Shown in pieces: positions 23,677 through 34,347 of a DNA stretch of 64,000 nucleotides. Under the pieces are notes generated by a model that was not told the origin of the DNA, ran no database searches, and saw only the letters and a list, made by a program, of their open reading frames with translations. The position numbers were made by a program, and so were the translations under genes. Every line of letters starts with the position of its first letter. Within the stretch, counting starts at the first letter, position 1. Source of the DNA: Spiroplasma phoeniceum P40 (GTDB taxonomy: Bacteria > Bacillota_I > Bacilli_A > Mycoplasmatales > Mycoplasmataceae); NCBI RefSeq assembly GCF_003339775.1, contig NZ_CP031088.1, positions 1,612,001 through 1,676,000 of the forward strand, given 5' to 3'.

Positions 23677-23704
23677 AAAAAAAGACTTGAAAAAGTCTTT
23701 TTTT
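23677..23704. terminator. Bidirectional hairpin terminator
   Basis: AAAGACTT-GAAA-AAGTCTTT flanked by A-run and T-run (23681-23700). It insulates late genes from the IS. Confidence 0.8.
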
Positions 23705-23771
23705 AATTGTAAAATAAACATAATAAAAATAATATTAAGTTCTTTAATACATTTTGCTAAGTTTTTAGTTC

Positions 23772-23825
23772 TTGATAAGTTTGATAGGTTTTTATACTCT
23801 TTTATTTAACCATATTGTTTAAATA
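23772..23825 (+). promoter_or_regulatory. Late-operon promoter with candidate operator
   Basis: TTGATA (23772) and TATACT (23793) separated by 15 bp, then an imperfect inverted repeat TATTTAAC...GTTTAAATA (about 23802-23825), 34 bp before the first late gene. The repeat is a plausible repressor or activator site. Confidence 0.4.
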
Positions 23826-23858
23826 ATAGCAATTTTAATATGCAAAAAGGAGTAAAAA

Positions 23859-24197
23859 ATGGTAACTTTTAAGACTATTTCAAGTAAAACTAAGGCATTT
23901 TTGAAGAAAAAAGACACCAAATTAAGCAATAAAAGAGCATATTTATACTATTTAAAACTACCATTTGATAATTGACAAGATGAAGTTGATACAAAAACCG
24001 CTTATTTTATTAAAAATACAATAAATCAATTAGAAATAGAATTGGAATTGGCTTTATTAAATGACAAATATGGCGGGGGGAAGAAAATATATGTTGAGAA
24101 ATATGTTAAAGATACAAATATAAATAATGCTAATATTGTTATTAATTTTGATAATGTTGATTTACCTAAAATAAATGAGGTGATTAAAGATGCTTAA
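23859..24197 (+). CDS. Phage protein before TerL, candidate small terminase subunit
   Basis: 112 residues, lysine-rich N-terminus (MVTFKTISSKTKAFLKKKDT), helical middle (NTINQLEIELELALLNDKYGG) and acidic end. AAAAAGGAG is the ribosome site. It overlaps the large terminase by 8 bp. Position at the head of the packaging block is where small terminases lie; no helix-turn-helix is obvious, so this is inference. Confidence 0.55.
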
Positions 24198-25653
24198 ACA
24201 TTTTTTACATTTAGATGAAATTCCAAGATGATTTTATCAACAACATGTTCCTAATGCACCGTGAAAAGAAATATATAATCCTGCTGATGAATATAATGAA
24301 ATAGGAAGTCGTTATAGTGCTAAAACTTTTATGATAAAAGATAATGTAGTTGGCAAATGCTGTGCTATATCATTATTGGTTGGTAAGCCAATATTTATTA
24401 TTGCTGTTATGAAAATGAATAAAGATATTAGAAATGGAGTATTTAAAAATATTCAAAATACTCTTAATGATATGAATATTAATTATAAAGTTAATTTATC
24501 TGAGAATTCTTTTACATTAGATAATGGTACTTATATTATTTGTAAAGGTTTACATTCACAAACTAAAAGAGAAAAATTAAAAGCATTTGCTGATTTAAAT
24601 AATTATGAATTTGCTATTGAATGAAGAGAAGAAGCAGACCAATTAACAAAAGATGATATGAGTGAATTAAAATATGCTATTCGTGGTGCTAAAAGAAAAT
24701 TTATTATTAATTCATCTAATCCTGAATCATTACACCGTTATATTATTAAATATTGTAATGAAATAATGTTATTTAATGAACAAATATTATTATCTAAATA
24801 TCCTGATCAAATAGGTAAATTTAAAATTAATTATTATGAAAAGAATAAAAAACTTACTAAAACAGTAATAATACATTATTCTAGTTGAAGACTTAATCCT
24901 TATTTAGATGATAATGTAATTCTTGACCAATTAGAAACAGAAAAATTAGACCCAGTTAGAGCAAGAGTATGAAGTTGAGGATTACCTGGGCAAGTACAAG
25001 GTGCTGTTTTTGCTAGATATCTTAAATTTACTAAATTAACTTGAAATTTTGACAAAATATTAGGTGGTGTTGATTTTGCCCAAGCAGATAGTCCTAATGG
25101 ACATAAAACAAGTGCTAGTTTATGAGTATATAATTCAACTTTAAAAAAAGTACATAAAATAGGTAAATATACACATTCTAATGCAACAATGGAATATAAA
25201 GATACATTTGAACAAGCAAATGATATTATTCAATTTTATTTATCTAGTTTAAAAAATAGTACTATTTTTATTGAAAGTGGTTTAACTATTAATGTTGATT
25301 ATGGTGCTGGTGGTAGAGCATTTATTGATGTTCTTAATAAAGAAAAAATAAAATATAGATATGGTAAATTATTAAGATTTGAAGAAGTTGATAAAAGTAT
25401 CTGGTCAGTTACTAATAGAGTTAATTCATTTATTGCAGCAATGATTAGTGATAAAATGACCCATGATTTAATACTAGAAGAAAGTAATACTGAATATCCA
25501 ATGATTCAATGAAAAGAAAAACCTAATGGTGGAAAAGAAGAAATAGTTGATTTATATGATGATGAATTTGATGCTGATTATTATGCATTATCAGAATATA
25601 TAAGAGAGATTGTTCAATCATCAACTAATAGATTAATAAGGGAGTATATTTAA
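24190..25653 (+). CDS. terL: Phage terminase large subunit
   Basis: 487 residues. This ATP-driven DNA packaging motor and nuclease fills procapsids through the portal. The ATPase half has a Walker-A-like GSRYSAKT (40-47) and Walker B with paired acids in FAIEWREEADQL. The nuclease half has the RNase H-like Asp in LGGVDFAQAD and further acids in YDDEFDADYYAL. Similar to PBSX-type terminases. TGA codons encode many Trp. Located between the TerS candidate and the portal. Confidence 0.9.
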
Positions 25654-25654
25654 A

Positions 25655-25840
25655 ATGTATATATATTTAATTGATATGGATAAAATTATTGGAAAATATA
25701 AAAAGAATGTTCCTAAAAATAATATTTTTGTTTATAAATATAAAAATGATTATAAAGTTTTAAAAGTAGATAAAGTAGAAAAAGACAGTAAGATATTAAT
25801 TTGTCATCTTGCTAGATTAGGAGTAAATAAAAATGAATAA
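25655..25840 (+). CDS. Small phage protein between terL and portal
   Basis: 61 residues, starting MYIYLIDMDKIIGKYKKN, lysine-rich with alternating hydrophobics, as in a small beta-barrel or SH3-like fold. It starts one base after terL stops and overlaps the portal start by 8 bp. Not recognised. Confidence 0.65.
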   Translation: MYIYLIDMDKIIGKYKKNVPKNNIFVYKYKNDYKVLKVDKVEKDSKILICHLARLGVNKNE

Positions 25841-27179
25841 TAATATAAATAATTGATTATCATTTAATAATCGTGATTGAAAAATAAATGTGCCTTTAAT
25901 TGTTGCACAAAGAAAAGTAAGAATGGAAATTGGGCGTGGTTTACTTTGTGATAGTGAAAATGAACAAGCATTAATACATTGACAAAATTGATATCATAAA
26001 AGAAAAATTTATGAAAAATTAATTAAAATGTCATGAACTAAATCATTATTAGGTGTTGCTGTTATGTTTATATATGAAACACATGATGGTGATTTAGATG
26101 TTATGTTAGGAACAGCATTATTTACTAATTTTGTATCAAAAATTAATGAAGAAGAGCAAGCAGCAGATATTTGAATATTACCAAATCAAGATGATACTGG
26201 TTATATCTTTCATGTTGTTATTAATGATAAATATATTCAAATTGATTCATATCCTAATGATGAAAATACTCAAGCAGGTGCAACTACTGGAAAAATAGAT
26301 AAAAGTTTAAGAATTGAAAAAAGAACTTATATTAATAAATTAGGTCGTTTTCCATTAATTCAAATTCCTAATTTTATTCGTGCTAATCAACAAGGTCAAG
26401 CATCAAGTACAATGTTAAATGCTTATCCCGATATTTACCCTACTATGTGATTAATTGAAGATTTACAAGATAATTTATTTATTAAAAAGAAAACAAGAAG
26501 ATTTTCACGAGCAAGAGGTTATATTCAAGCAACAAGTGAAGAAATAGATAATGTAAAAAAGAATAAAAAATCTTGAAATGATTATGAAAGTGATTTTGTT
26601 ATTCAAAATGTATTAAATAACTATGATGAAAAAGGTGGTGGATCAACTGTTAATTATACTCAAGGACAATATAACTCAAATGATTATAATTTAGATACTG
26701 ATCATATTTTAAAAAATGTTTTTCGTGGTATTGGTTTAAGTTGACAAGCAGATGAACAAGGAACTTATACTAATCAAAATCAAACATTAATTATGCAAGC
26801 AGAAGATATTGAATCACAAGCAGTATGACAAGATTTTTTATTAGATTATTTATATCGTTTATTTGATTGTTGATGAATATTTCATAAATATTGAATTGCT
26901 GAAAATAGTAATTGAGATAAAATTGAACGCCCCTATTCATTAAAATTTAAACCAGCAGGAATTATTGACCAAATGCGTTTAGTTGATGTAAATAATACAA
27001 GAATAGAAAATGGTACTATGTCTCGTGCAAAATATATTCATATTGTTGATAGTATTCCTATGACATTTGCAATAAAAGAAGTTGAAAAAATTGATAAAGC
27101 ACAATTAGAAACTAATTCTAAATTTGATTTAGAAAATGATAATACAGGTGGTATAAAAGATGAATTTAAACAAAAATAA
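25833..27179 (+). CDS. Phage portal protein (connector)
   Basis: 448 residues with many TGA Trp. Twelve copies would form the ring for DNA entry and exit at one capsid vertex. It follows terL, is of usual length for small podovirus portals, and has the pattern of an N-terminal alpha/beta part, helical middle and an acidic C-terminal tail (ETNSKFDLENDNTGGIKDEF). No diagnostic motif exists for this family, so the call rests on order, size and composition. Confidence 0.65.
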
Positions 27180-30138
27180 TAGTAAAGAATTAATACAAAT
27201 TAATAATCAAGTATTATATACTGCAATGAGAATGGCATCTACTGATAGTAAAGTTATTAAGCGTAAAATCCAAGAATTAGATAAATGATTTATTTTTCCT
27301 TTTGTAATTACTAATGGGGTTATTCCATTAACTACAAGTGGATATAAACCAATTAATAGTATTCCGCAAGATTATTCAGATTTTACTTTAGCAATTACTG
27401 GTAATGCTACTATTATTGCTCAATGAAAAAATGCTTTTAAATTAAAACAAGTTAATAAAGGAACAGAAGAAAAAAACTTTAAAGATGCTGATAATTTTTA
27501 TACTAAAATTATTAATCCAATGCATTATCCTACTAATCGTGGTGATATGTATGAAGCATATTTACAAAATAGTACAAGTGGTGCATATTTTTCATCGCAA
27601 GGAACGCCTGACCCTATTTTTCAAGGTATTTCAACTCAAAGACAATATACTTTATTATCAACAGATAAACAATTTGGTCAAAATGATGAATTAAACCTTT
27701 ATGTTGTTTTAAATAAAAATAATGAAAATATTGGTGGAGAAACTATTAATACTTATGAATATAATCAATCTATTCAATGATTATATATTTCTAATATTAC
27801 AGATTACTATGATCCTTTTGATAATAAAAAGTTTTTATTTCAAGAAATTACATTTAGTAGTGTTAATGACCATTTATCTAAATCAGGTATGGCAATATGA
27901 CAAAAAATACAACATGGTGCTATTGGTGAAGGTTATTTTTTCCCAAGAATTATTAATGGAATTGTTGATTATGACCCAGTTTTAGCCGAAGATGTTGGTG
28001 TTAAATGAATTGATTTAAAAGTATTAGGTTTAACTGCTTTTAGTTCTTTAACTGTTATTGGTCGCCCTATTAAATCAGGACAAATTAATAAAAGAGTATA
28101 TCAACCACGAGATTTATTATTTTCAGATGAATTAAGTGGAATGCCAGATACTTTATTAACTAATTCTAATCCTGCTAATGTTTTATATAATTTACAAGGA
28201 TTAAAACCATCTAATCAAACTACTTATGGAGAATGAACTAATATTTTTAATGCATTAGCAGATCCATTAGCAAAGAAAAATGCTGAAGGTGTATTAGGAA
28301 GTGATTTAATTGCTACTAGAGCAACAAATCCTAATAAAACACCTTTTTGAGATAGTGGATTACAATTTAAACCTAAAGGTGCTTATGATACGAAACAAAT
28401 TCGTAAATTTATTTATCAAGACCCAGAATATAAAAAAGTCTCTTTTGGTGTTGCATCATTTGATTATTCACAATTAAAATCTTCATCATTTCATGATATA
28501 TTAAATGCTAATCGTTATACACATTCATCAATTTCATTATTACCTTGAGATGTTAATGAATTTACTAAATTTAGTCTTAATAATTTACCTATTGTTGGTA
28601 AAATAATTTCATTTTTTGATTTAGGTTTACCAGTTAAATTAATGAGTCAAAAAAATACGCAATTAATACCAAAAATAGCACAATTAAATGCTTTTATTGA
28701 TTATTTAAGTTATGAAATTATTCAAAATAGTTTATGAAAAGATAATAGTGCTGGAAAAGGTAATATTCCTTATGATATGTTTCGTAATGAAACAGAAGAC
28801 CAAGTTGGTGGTTTAATTGGAAGTAATTCATTAACATTTGGTTGTATGCTTAAATTAACTGATAAAATCAAAACACATTATTATTCTGCAACTGGTCAAG
28901 ATTTAGGTACAAAAGTTTATTCTACTATTGATTTAGGACAAAATAGAATTAATGTTAATGGTGGTACTGATGAAATTGTAATATTATCACAAGATTTTCA
29001 AGCATTAGATAAAGATACACCATTAACTAATTTAGATAATAAATTAGATTTTAATCCAACTACTGATGGAACATTAGAAAGTTATGTAATTGATTTAATT
29101 AATTTACAAACTATTGGTAAAACTAATTTTAAAATTACAACATATTCAGAAAATCCATTTACTTTAAATGATAATATTACTGCATTTCAAAATTTTCAAG
29201 GTGAATGACAAACAATGGCAAAATTTATTAAACCAAATGGGAATGTACAAGCATGAAATAGTGTTATTAAAACAAGTGCATTAGATTATGATTTATTAGA
29301 AGAAACAACATTTTTTTACCCTCAAGCAGTATTGCCACCAGACCCATTTACATATAAACCATATACTGTAAATATATTAGATGCTAATAGAAATTATCCA
29401 TTAAAAACTAATATTACTGTAAATTCACACTGTATTAATCGTGGTAATTTATTTTTAGATAATTTATATACTTCTTATTATGAATTAGAAGTTGATTTAA
29501 AACAAATTAACCCAACAATTACTACTTTAGAACAATTTTTAAATGCTTATTCATCAATTCAATTTAATAATCTTAATAATTTATATGTTTGGTGTATTGA
29601 ACCAGATATAAAATATTTTATTTCTAATAGAAATGTTAATTTATTAGCTGGGAAAAATAGTTGCAGCAATAATTTAGGTTTATTATCTAACGTAACTTTA
29701 AAAAAAGAAGGTTTATCACAACTTGACAATGTTAATTTTAATGGTAGTTTAATTTATGACCTTGCTAATATAAAAGAAAATAAGATGAAAACATTATTTA
29801 CTGGTGAAACTACTAATACACCAAGTGAAGATTATAAAAGTATTTATTGGACTGAAAAAAATAGTGGTGTTTTTCAGTTTTTATTGAAAATTTCTGATAT
29901 TTCTGATAATAAAGTTAAAGAAATATATTTACAAGCATATTATACAAATGATATGAAATTAAAAATTAGATTTTCAAAAAAATTGAAACCAGAATTAATA
30001 TTTTTAGGTGGTGCTGGATATTGACCTTATTTTGGTAATGATAAAGATTTAACAATAGATATTAATAATCACCTTGTTTTAGGTATTAGAAATAAAAGTA
30101 TTAACCCTATTAGTATTACAGTTATTCCCAAAAGTTAG
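27160..30138 (+). CDS. Large virion protein, tail or adsorption candidate
   Basis: 992 residues, the largest gene of the phage, overlapping the portal end by 20 bp. It is rich in Asn, Thr, Ser and Tyr, with beta-type sequence, no signal peptide and no coiled coil. Segments such as FPFVITNGVIPLTTSGYKPI and LPPDPFTYKPYTVNILDANR suggest an extended beta structure. In a short-tailed phage a protein of this size next to the portal is often the collar/tail or receptor-binding protein. I recognise no domain. Copy 2 is broken by single-base differences. Confidence 0.6.
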
Positions 30139-30152
30139 GTTTTGATACTTGA

Positions 30153-30174
30153 ATATATATATATATATATATAT
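30153..30174 (+). repeat. (AT)11 dinucleotide repeat
   Basis: Eleven AT units about 40 bp before the lipoprotein start, between the virion gene and its neighbour. The length is the same in copy 2 (50487-50508). The position would suit a length-sensitive promoter spacer. Confidence 0.7.
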
Positions 30175-30215
30175 AATTGTGATTGTAAAAGGATTTAATG
30201 AAAGGAATTATAATA

Positions 30216-30743
30216 ATGAAAAAGATATTAAGTCTTTTAGGTACAATCACTTTAATTGGAACAAGTACAACAAGTTTAGTTGCTTGTAATAAAACACAAG
30301 AATACACACCCGAAGAATTAAAAGAACTAAAAGAAAAGAATAAAATAGATACTACTAACCAAGAAATTAAAGATAATTTAGAATGAATAGCAGCACAAGA
30401 AAAACCATTTAATTCTCAGGGAGATTATAAATATTATATAATTGTATGAAAAGGTGCAAAAAACGATAATTGAACAATTAAAAAATATAAAAATATAGGT
30501 TATACTGAAAATAATACAATAAATGGTATTATTAGTTATACTAAAATTGACAAGTCATATAGTGGCGCATTTTTATATAGAAATGAATTTGATTTAGCTG
30601 CAAATAAAACAAGAGAACATGCGACTTGAATTGAAGATGATGGAACTTTTTTTAAATCAGTTTATTGCTGAAATGGTGAAGAACAAAAATTACCTAATTT
30701 AGTTATTGATGATAATGGTAATGTAAAAGTTAAGGGTGAATAA
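30216..30743 (+). CDS. Prophage-encoded lipoprotein
   Basis: 175 residues. The signal peptide MKKILSLLGTITLIGTSTTS ends in the lipobox LVAC (Cys ~24), then a charged stretch and a globular domain (YYIIVWKGAKNDNWTIKKYK...). The ATG at 30216 is preferred over 30198 because AAAGGAATTATAAT precedes it and the signal fits. The leader resembles that of the plectrovirus-island lipoprotein at 19398, but the mature parts differ. A surface protein made by a lysogen could alter host surface or exclude other phages; this is inference. Confidence 0.8.
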
Positions 30744-30744
30744 G

Positions 30745-30990
30745 ATGGCAGTTATTAAAAAATCGTTAGATTGTGAGATGCCTGATTGTAAAGATAAGGT
30801 ATTAGCAAAATTTAAAAAAGATGAAAATGATAATTTAGTTAGACAAATGCAGGGTGATTGACCTGTGCAGTTGTGTATTAATCATTTTAAAGAATTTCAA
30901 CTAAAACTTAAAGAAACAATGGTATATATGGAAAAGCAAGATAAAGAATATAAAGATATGCTTAATACTATGATTGTTAAAAAGAATTAA
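30745..30990 (+). CDS. Small Cys/His protein, C-x4-C...C-x2-H type
   Basis: 81 residues starting MAVIKKSLDCEMPDCKDKVL. Cys pair C-x4-C, then CINH about 35 residues on, giving a possible zinc site, followed by a long helix (KEFQLKLKETMVYMEKQDKEYK). The same arrangement occurs in the early gene at 42398-42634. Starts one base after the lipoprotein stop. Function unknown. Confidence 0.65.
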
Positions 30991-31016
30991 AAAAGAGATT
31001 TAATATCTCTTTTTTT
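30989..31016 (+). terminator. Terminator after first late block
   Basis: AAAGAGATtTAATATCTCTTTTTTT hairpin (GAGAT/ATCTC) immediately after the stop at 30990. Confidence 0.8.
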
Positions 31017-31096
31017 GTCGGGCAGCTTGCCTGCTCTCTAAGAACACACCAGCAATTTTGTTTCTAGAAGTATTTACCGACTAGACTCTGACCGAC
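31017..31096. ncRNA. Candidate structured RNA next to tRNA gene
   Basis: GTCGG (31017-31021) can pair with CCGAC at 31077-31081 or with a second CCGAC at 31092-31096. Inside are GCAG/CTGC (31022-31034) and an imperfect long stem TCTAaGAACA / TGTTTCTAGA (31037-31068). The GC content is far above neighbours and both copies are the same. Strand and function are unknown; 31097-31323 holds only AT-rich sequence with no convincing gene. Confidence 0.4.
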
Positions 31097-31323
31097 AACA
31101 ACGATAATCTTGTATATCATCATTATAAATAATTTTTGGAAATTTGCAAGAATATATTTTAATTTCATGATTATTTAATAAGTCTAAATATTTATATATA
31201 AATATATTTGTTTGTAAATACCTTTATTACGTGTTTTAAGGGGTATATTAGCAATAAAATATATTAAGTTTAGATTTATATTTATGGAGAATTATGAAAT
31301 TAAGTAAAAAAACTCTAGTTAAA

Positions 31324-31414
31324 TGGCGGAACAGGAGAGATTTGAACTCTCACATCGGTTACCCGACCTAACATCTTAGCAGGATGTCCTCTTGTCCAAT
31401 TTGAGTACTGTTCC
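31324..31414 (-). tRNA. tRNA-Ser (anticodon GCU), phage-encoded
   Basis: 91 nt including an encoded CCA (31324-31326). The acceptor GGAACAG pairs with CTGTTCC plus discriminator G; anticodon stem ACATC/GATGT surrounds loop CTGCTAA, giving GCU for AGU/AGC codons; the long class II variable arm (TTAGGTCGGGTAACCGATG) is serine-type; the T arm is GAGAG TTCAAAT CTCTC. It is antisense to the late genes. A minus-strand TATAAT (GTTATAATAAA) lies about 40 bp upstream and AACTAGAGTT with a T7 run downstream. Confidence 0.93.
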
Positions 31415-31590
31415 ATATGGAAATACTAAAAATGTCGTATTTTACAGCATTTCAATTTTATTATAACACTTTTATGTTATTTGTTTAGTATTTATATATA
31501 AAAAGTATTGTATTGGTAAAATAATAGTGTAAAATAAAGTTAATGGTTTAATCTTTTTCCATAAAAAGAGTCTTAACTATAATTTGTTAA

Positions 31591-31609
31591 AAGTGTTAAT
31601 CCAACACTT
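31591..31609 (+). promoter_or_regulatory. Hairpin in scaffold leader
   Basis: AAGTGTT-AATCC-AACACTT, a perfect stem immediately before the AAGGAG ribosome site of the scaffold candidate; could be an operator or an mRNA structure. Confidence 0.45.
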
Positions 31610-31628
31610 AAATAAGGAGTGCAAAATA

Positions 31629-32114
31629 ATGGCAAATGTAGAAAAAATTAAAGAGATTTTAAATATTGATGATGAAAAAGCACAAGCAGTTAATGAATTA
31701 TTAGATGCTCAAGCAAAACAAATTCGTGAATCAATTAAAAATCGTGAAGATGTAGTTGAAAAAACAGATTGAGAAACTGTTAATGCTCAATTACAAGAAT
31801 TAAAAAATAAAAGTAATTTATTAGAAAATGAATTATATTTACAAAATTTTACAGATAAAGATAAAAAAATTATTAGTTCATTAATTGATAATGAAAAATA
31901 TAATGATTTATCTAAACAAGAAAGAATAAATAAAATAGCAGAAGAATATAATCTAAATCAAGTTGATGGCACTGTTGATGGTGGATCAGTTATTGACCAA
32001 ATGTTAAAAAAGACAAGAAGAAATTAAATCTAATCGTTTAGAAGAAATTAAAAAAATGGTGCTAAAACTGATGAAGATATTATTGAAATTGCTAAAAATT
32101 TACAATGACAATAA
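31629..32114 (+). pseudogene. Scaffold candidate, copy 1, frameshifted
   Basis: Same gene as 51963-52457 (described there). An extra A in the run at 32005-32011 turns LKRQEEIK into LKKTRRN and a stop at 32025-32027, after 132 residues. A single-base homopolymer change relative to copy 2; read error is as likely as mutation. Confidence 0.7.
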
Positions 32115-32126
32115 GGAGATTAACCT

Positions 32127-33456
32127 ATGGCAAAAATAGGTGGAAAATCAAGTATTGCATTACCTACTCTTTTTCAAATTGGTGGAAATAGTCCAACAGA
32201 AAAAGCAATTGGTGATGTTGCAGTTTTACAAATTAAAAAAATTTTAGAAGCAGATAGTCAATATATTGACGCAACAGAAATGATGATGATGTCTGCTAAA
32301 CAAATTTCAATGGCAGGTCCTTTTGAACAAGGGCAATATGTATTTCCTGAAAGAATGGTTTGAGGAAATGATTATGATACATCTGATGGTGCTGAACAAC
32401 AATCAGTAGGAGTACGAAGAGCAGTCGTTATGATGGATCAAATGCTAACTTTTAAGTATGATGTTCCTTCATTTGATACTGTTCGTTTTATGGAATCACC
32501 TGTTGAAGTAAGAACTAATACAATTGGAGAATGAATGCGTACTATTACTCGTAATTGATATTCAAATATGAATGCAATTTATTTACAAGGAGTTATTGAT
32601 AGTTGTATTGCAACTGGTCAATATATTATATTACCAATTCCAACAGATGCAGATTCAGCACAACAAACATTTTTATAAAATTAATGATATTGCTATTAAT
32701 TTAGTACAAAAAATAAATGCATTAATGTTTGGTACTTCAAAAGATGATTTAGTAGTACATGTAGCTATGCCAGCATTTGCTCAATTTACAAAAGCATATA
32801 CTAAAATCTTAGACCAAATTGCAGCAGATACATTAGCAACTGGTCAATTATGAAGAAAATGATTGTTGGTGTTGATGTATTTGAAAGTTGATATTTAGGT
32901 CGCCAATTTAATAAAGGTAAAGAAACTGGAATTAATAAAGACTTAGATTTTAATTTAAACTTTTCACAAACAGTTGGAGCATGAGGATTTATTGGACATA
33001 AAGAAGATTGTGCTATGCCACAAGGTTGAAAAAGTATTCAACAAGTAATTAATCAAAATACAGGTAATCTTCGTTATATGGGGCGTGGAATTTTTTCATT
33101 ACCAACATTTATGCGACAAATGCATTGATTATTTGTAACTGGAACTCCAACAAATAATGATATTACTAATGCTCAAAATAAAAAAGGTTATACATTTGAG
33201 TTAGCACCTTGAATAAATTTAGTACCGCCAACACTACCTGCTTTATCAACAGTTATTACAACACCTAATTTAGGTCAAAATTACAATGGTTGGTGATACA
33301 CCAACAACAGCAGAATTAGAAACTGCTATTAAGACAAAAAATACTAATTATCAAACTGGAGATGCAACATTCTCTAATATTACATCTACTGGCACATTAG
33401 CAACTGGAAATCCAAATAAATATAGTGGAACAGTTTCTTTAATTTATTCAAAGTAA
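32127..33456 (+). pseudogene. Major capsid candidate, copy 1, frameshifted
   Basis: Identical to 52461-53789 apart from homopolymer indels: an extra T near 32671-32676 gives an early TAA, an A is missing near 32860, and an extra A lies in TCAAAATTAC near 33280. The intact reading is in copy 2. Confidence 0.75.
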
Positions 33457-34111
33457 GTAGTGCCGTAGATATTCACGATAAAATTAAAAATGTTGATAGT
33501 TTAACAAATGATGAAATAATTAAAGGAATTATTGTACCTCAAAAAGTATCAAGTGAAGATTTAAGACCGCTTTTAAATGATAAAGTTTTAAAAGCAGTTA
33601 AAGCGGTTGATGCAAGTTTAACAGCAGATGATTATGATTGATGACCGTTATATTATCAAGGTGAACCATCAAGTTATGATATTACTACAACAGATATTTA
33701 TGTTGATATTTATATTGCTGGTAAAAATAATGCAACTGGTGTATCACAAGTTCAGTATTATAAAGTAAAAAAGTAAATCAAATAAGTATTAAACAATTTA
33801 ATAAAGATAATATTGGAACTTTAAAAACACCTTGATATAGTGATGTTCCTGATTTAACTAAAAAAAGCAGATGTAATTACTGAAATGAATACTGGTTTTA
33901 TTTAAAGCAATTCAAAAACTTAATGCTGGTTTAACAACTTCAGATTATATTGTTAATATTTTAGATTATGATCATTCAATATTTAATGATAGAGATGAGG
34001 GTAATTTTAGCAATAATGTTTCGGTACCATATAGTTTAATTGGTACAAATTGATTAACTGGTGAAAACAACAGGAATGGAAATTACAGTTCCTGCTGCTA
34101 CTAAAAAATAA
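33453..34111 (+). pseudogene. Capsid -1-frame extension, copy 1, frameshifted
   Basis: Counterpart of 53786-54442. Differences near 33769, 33864, 33900 and 34066 are single or double bases in A/T runs and break the frame several times. The AAG TAA junction with the capsid gene is the same as in copy 2. Confidence 0.65.
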
Positions 34112-34126
34112 AAAGGAGTGAAAATT

Positions 34127-34315
34127 ATGGCAAATACAATTAAACCAACTTTATTTGGAAATAATCAAATAAAATCAATTAATAATTCAAATCAAGAATG
34201 GAGTTTGCAAAAAGTAAATAAATCAATTAAAGAACAAATGGAATTAACTTTAACAGTTGATAATGGTTCAAATAGTGGTTCTATTTCATCTAAAAAACCA
34301 ACAAAAATTGACTAG
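34127..34315 (+). CDS. Small phage structural-region protein
   Basis: 62 residues (MANTIKPTLFGNNQIKSINN...), Ser/Asn/Lys-rich, mostly polar, ending SSKKPTKID. AAAAGGAGTG lies before ATG 34127, chosen over the in-frame ATG at 34118. Placed after the capsid genes, where small decoration or minor head proteins lie. Not recognised. Same in copy 2 (54458-54646). Confidence 0.65.
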   Translation: MANTIKPTLFGNNQIKSINNSNQEWSLQKVNKSIKEQMELTLTVDNGSNSGSISSKKPTKID

Positions 34316-34323
34316 GAGGTAGG

Positions 34324-34343
34324 TAGGAAACTACCTTTTATTG
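34324..34343 (+). terminator. GAAA-tetraloop hairpin
   Basis: AGGTAG-GAAA-CTACCT followed by TTTATTGTTT, just after the stop at 34315; terminator or processing signal ahead of the next gene, whose GGAGGT-like site lies inside it. Confidence 0.6.
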
Positions 34344-34347
34344 TTTA

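Larger units (their letters stand above)
22401..23677 (-). mobile_element. IS30-type element at the prophage unit boundary
   Basis: A ~1277-bp element bounded by related ends: TGTAAATTCAAGTA at 22401 and, on the other strand, TGTAAAACAAGTA at 23677. Inside each end lies ATCTGTCTCT, in direct orientation (22418 and 23653). One transposase gene on minus. The same element at the same place begins copies 2 and 3. Confidence 0.65.

Noticed and set aside
27485-27985. Short plus-strand frames inside the large virion gene
   Set aside because: They lie in another frame within a long open frame that is complete when TGA is Trp, and have no ribosome site. Same in copy 2.
30122-30307. Minus-strand frame over the (AT)11 tract and lipoprotein start
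   Set aside because: Driven by the repeat and the signal-peptide region of the real plus-strand gene; no ribosome site.
31188-31212. Palindromic AAATATTTATATATAAATAT tract
   Set aside because: Low-complexity A/T sequence; self-complementarity here carries little information.
31291-31368. Short plus-strand ORF (MKLSKKTLVKWR...) with a GGAG-like site, running into the tRNA
   Set aside because: It overlaps the tRNA antisense and an A-run that differs between copies, which breaks it in copy 2; not conserved as a protein.
31324-31414. The tRNA-Ser gene as phage attachment site
   Set aside because: The array edges do not fall in it; the left edge is at 22389, beside the IS30 element, and every copy has a full tRNA inside.
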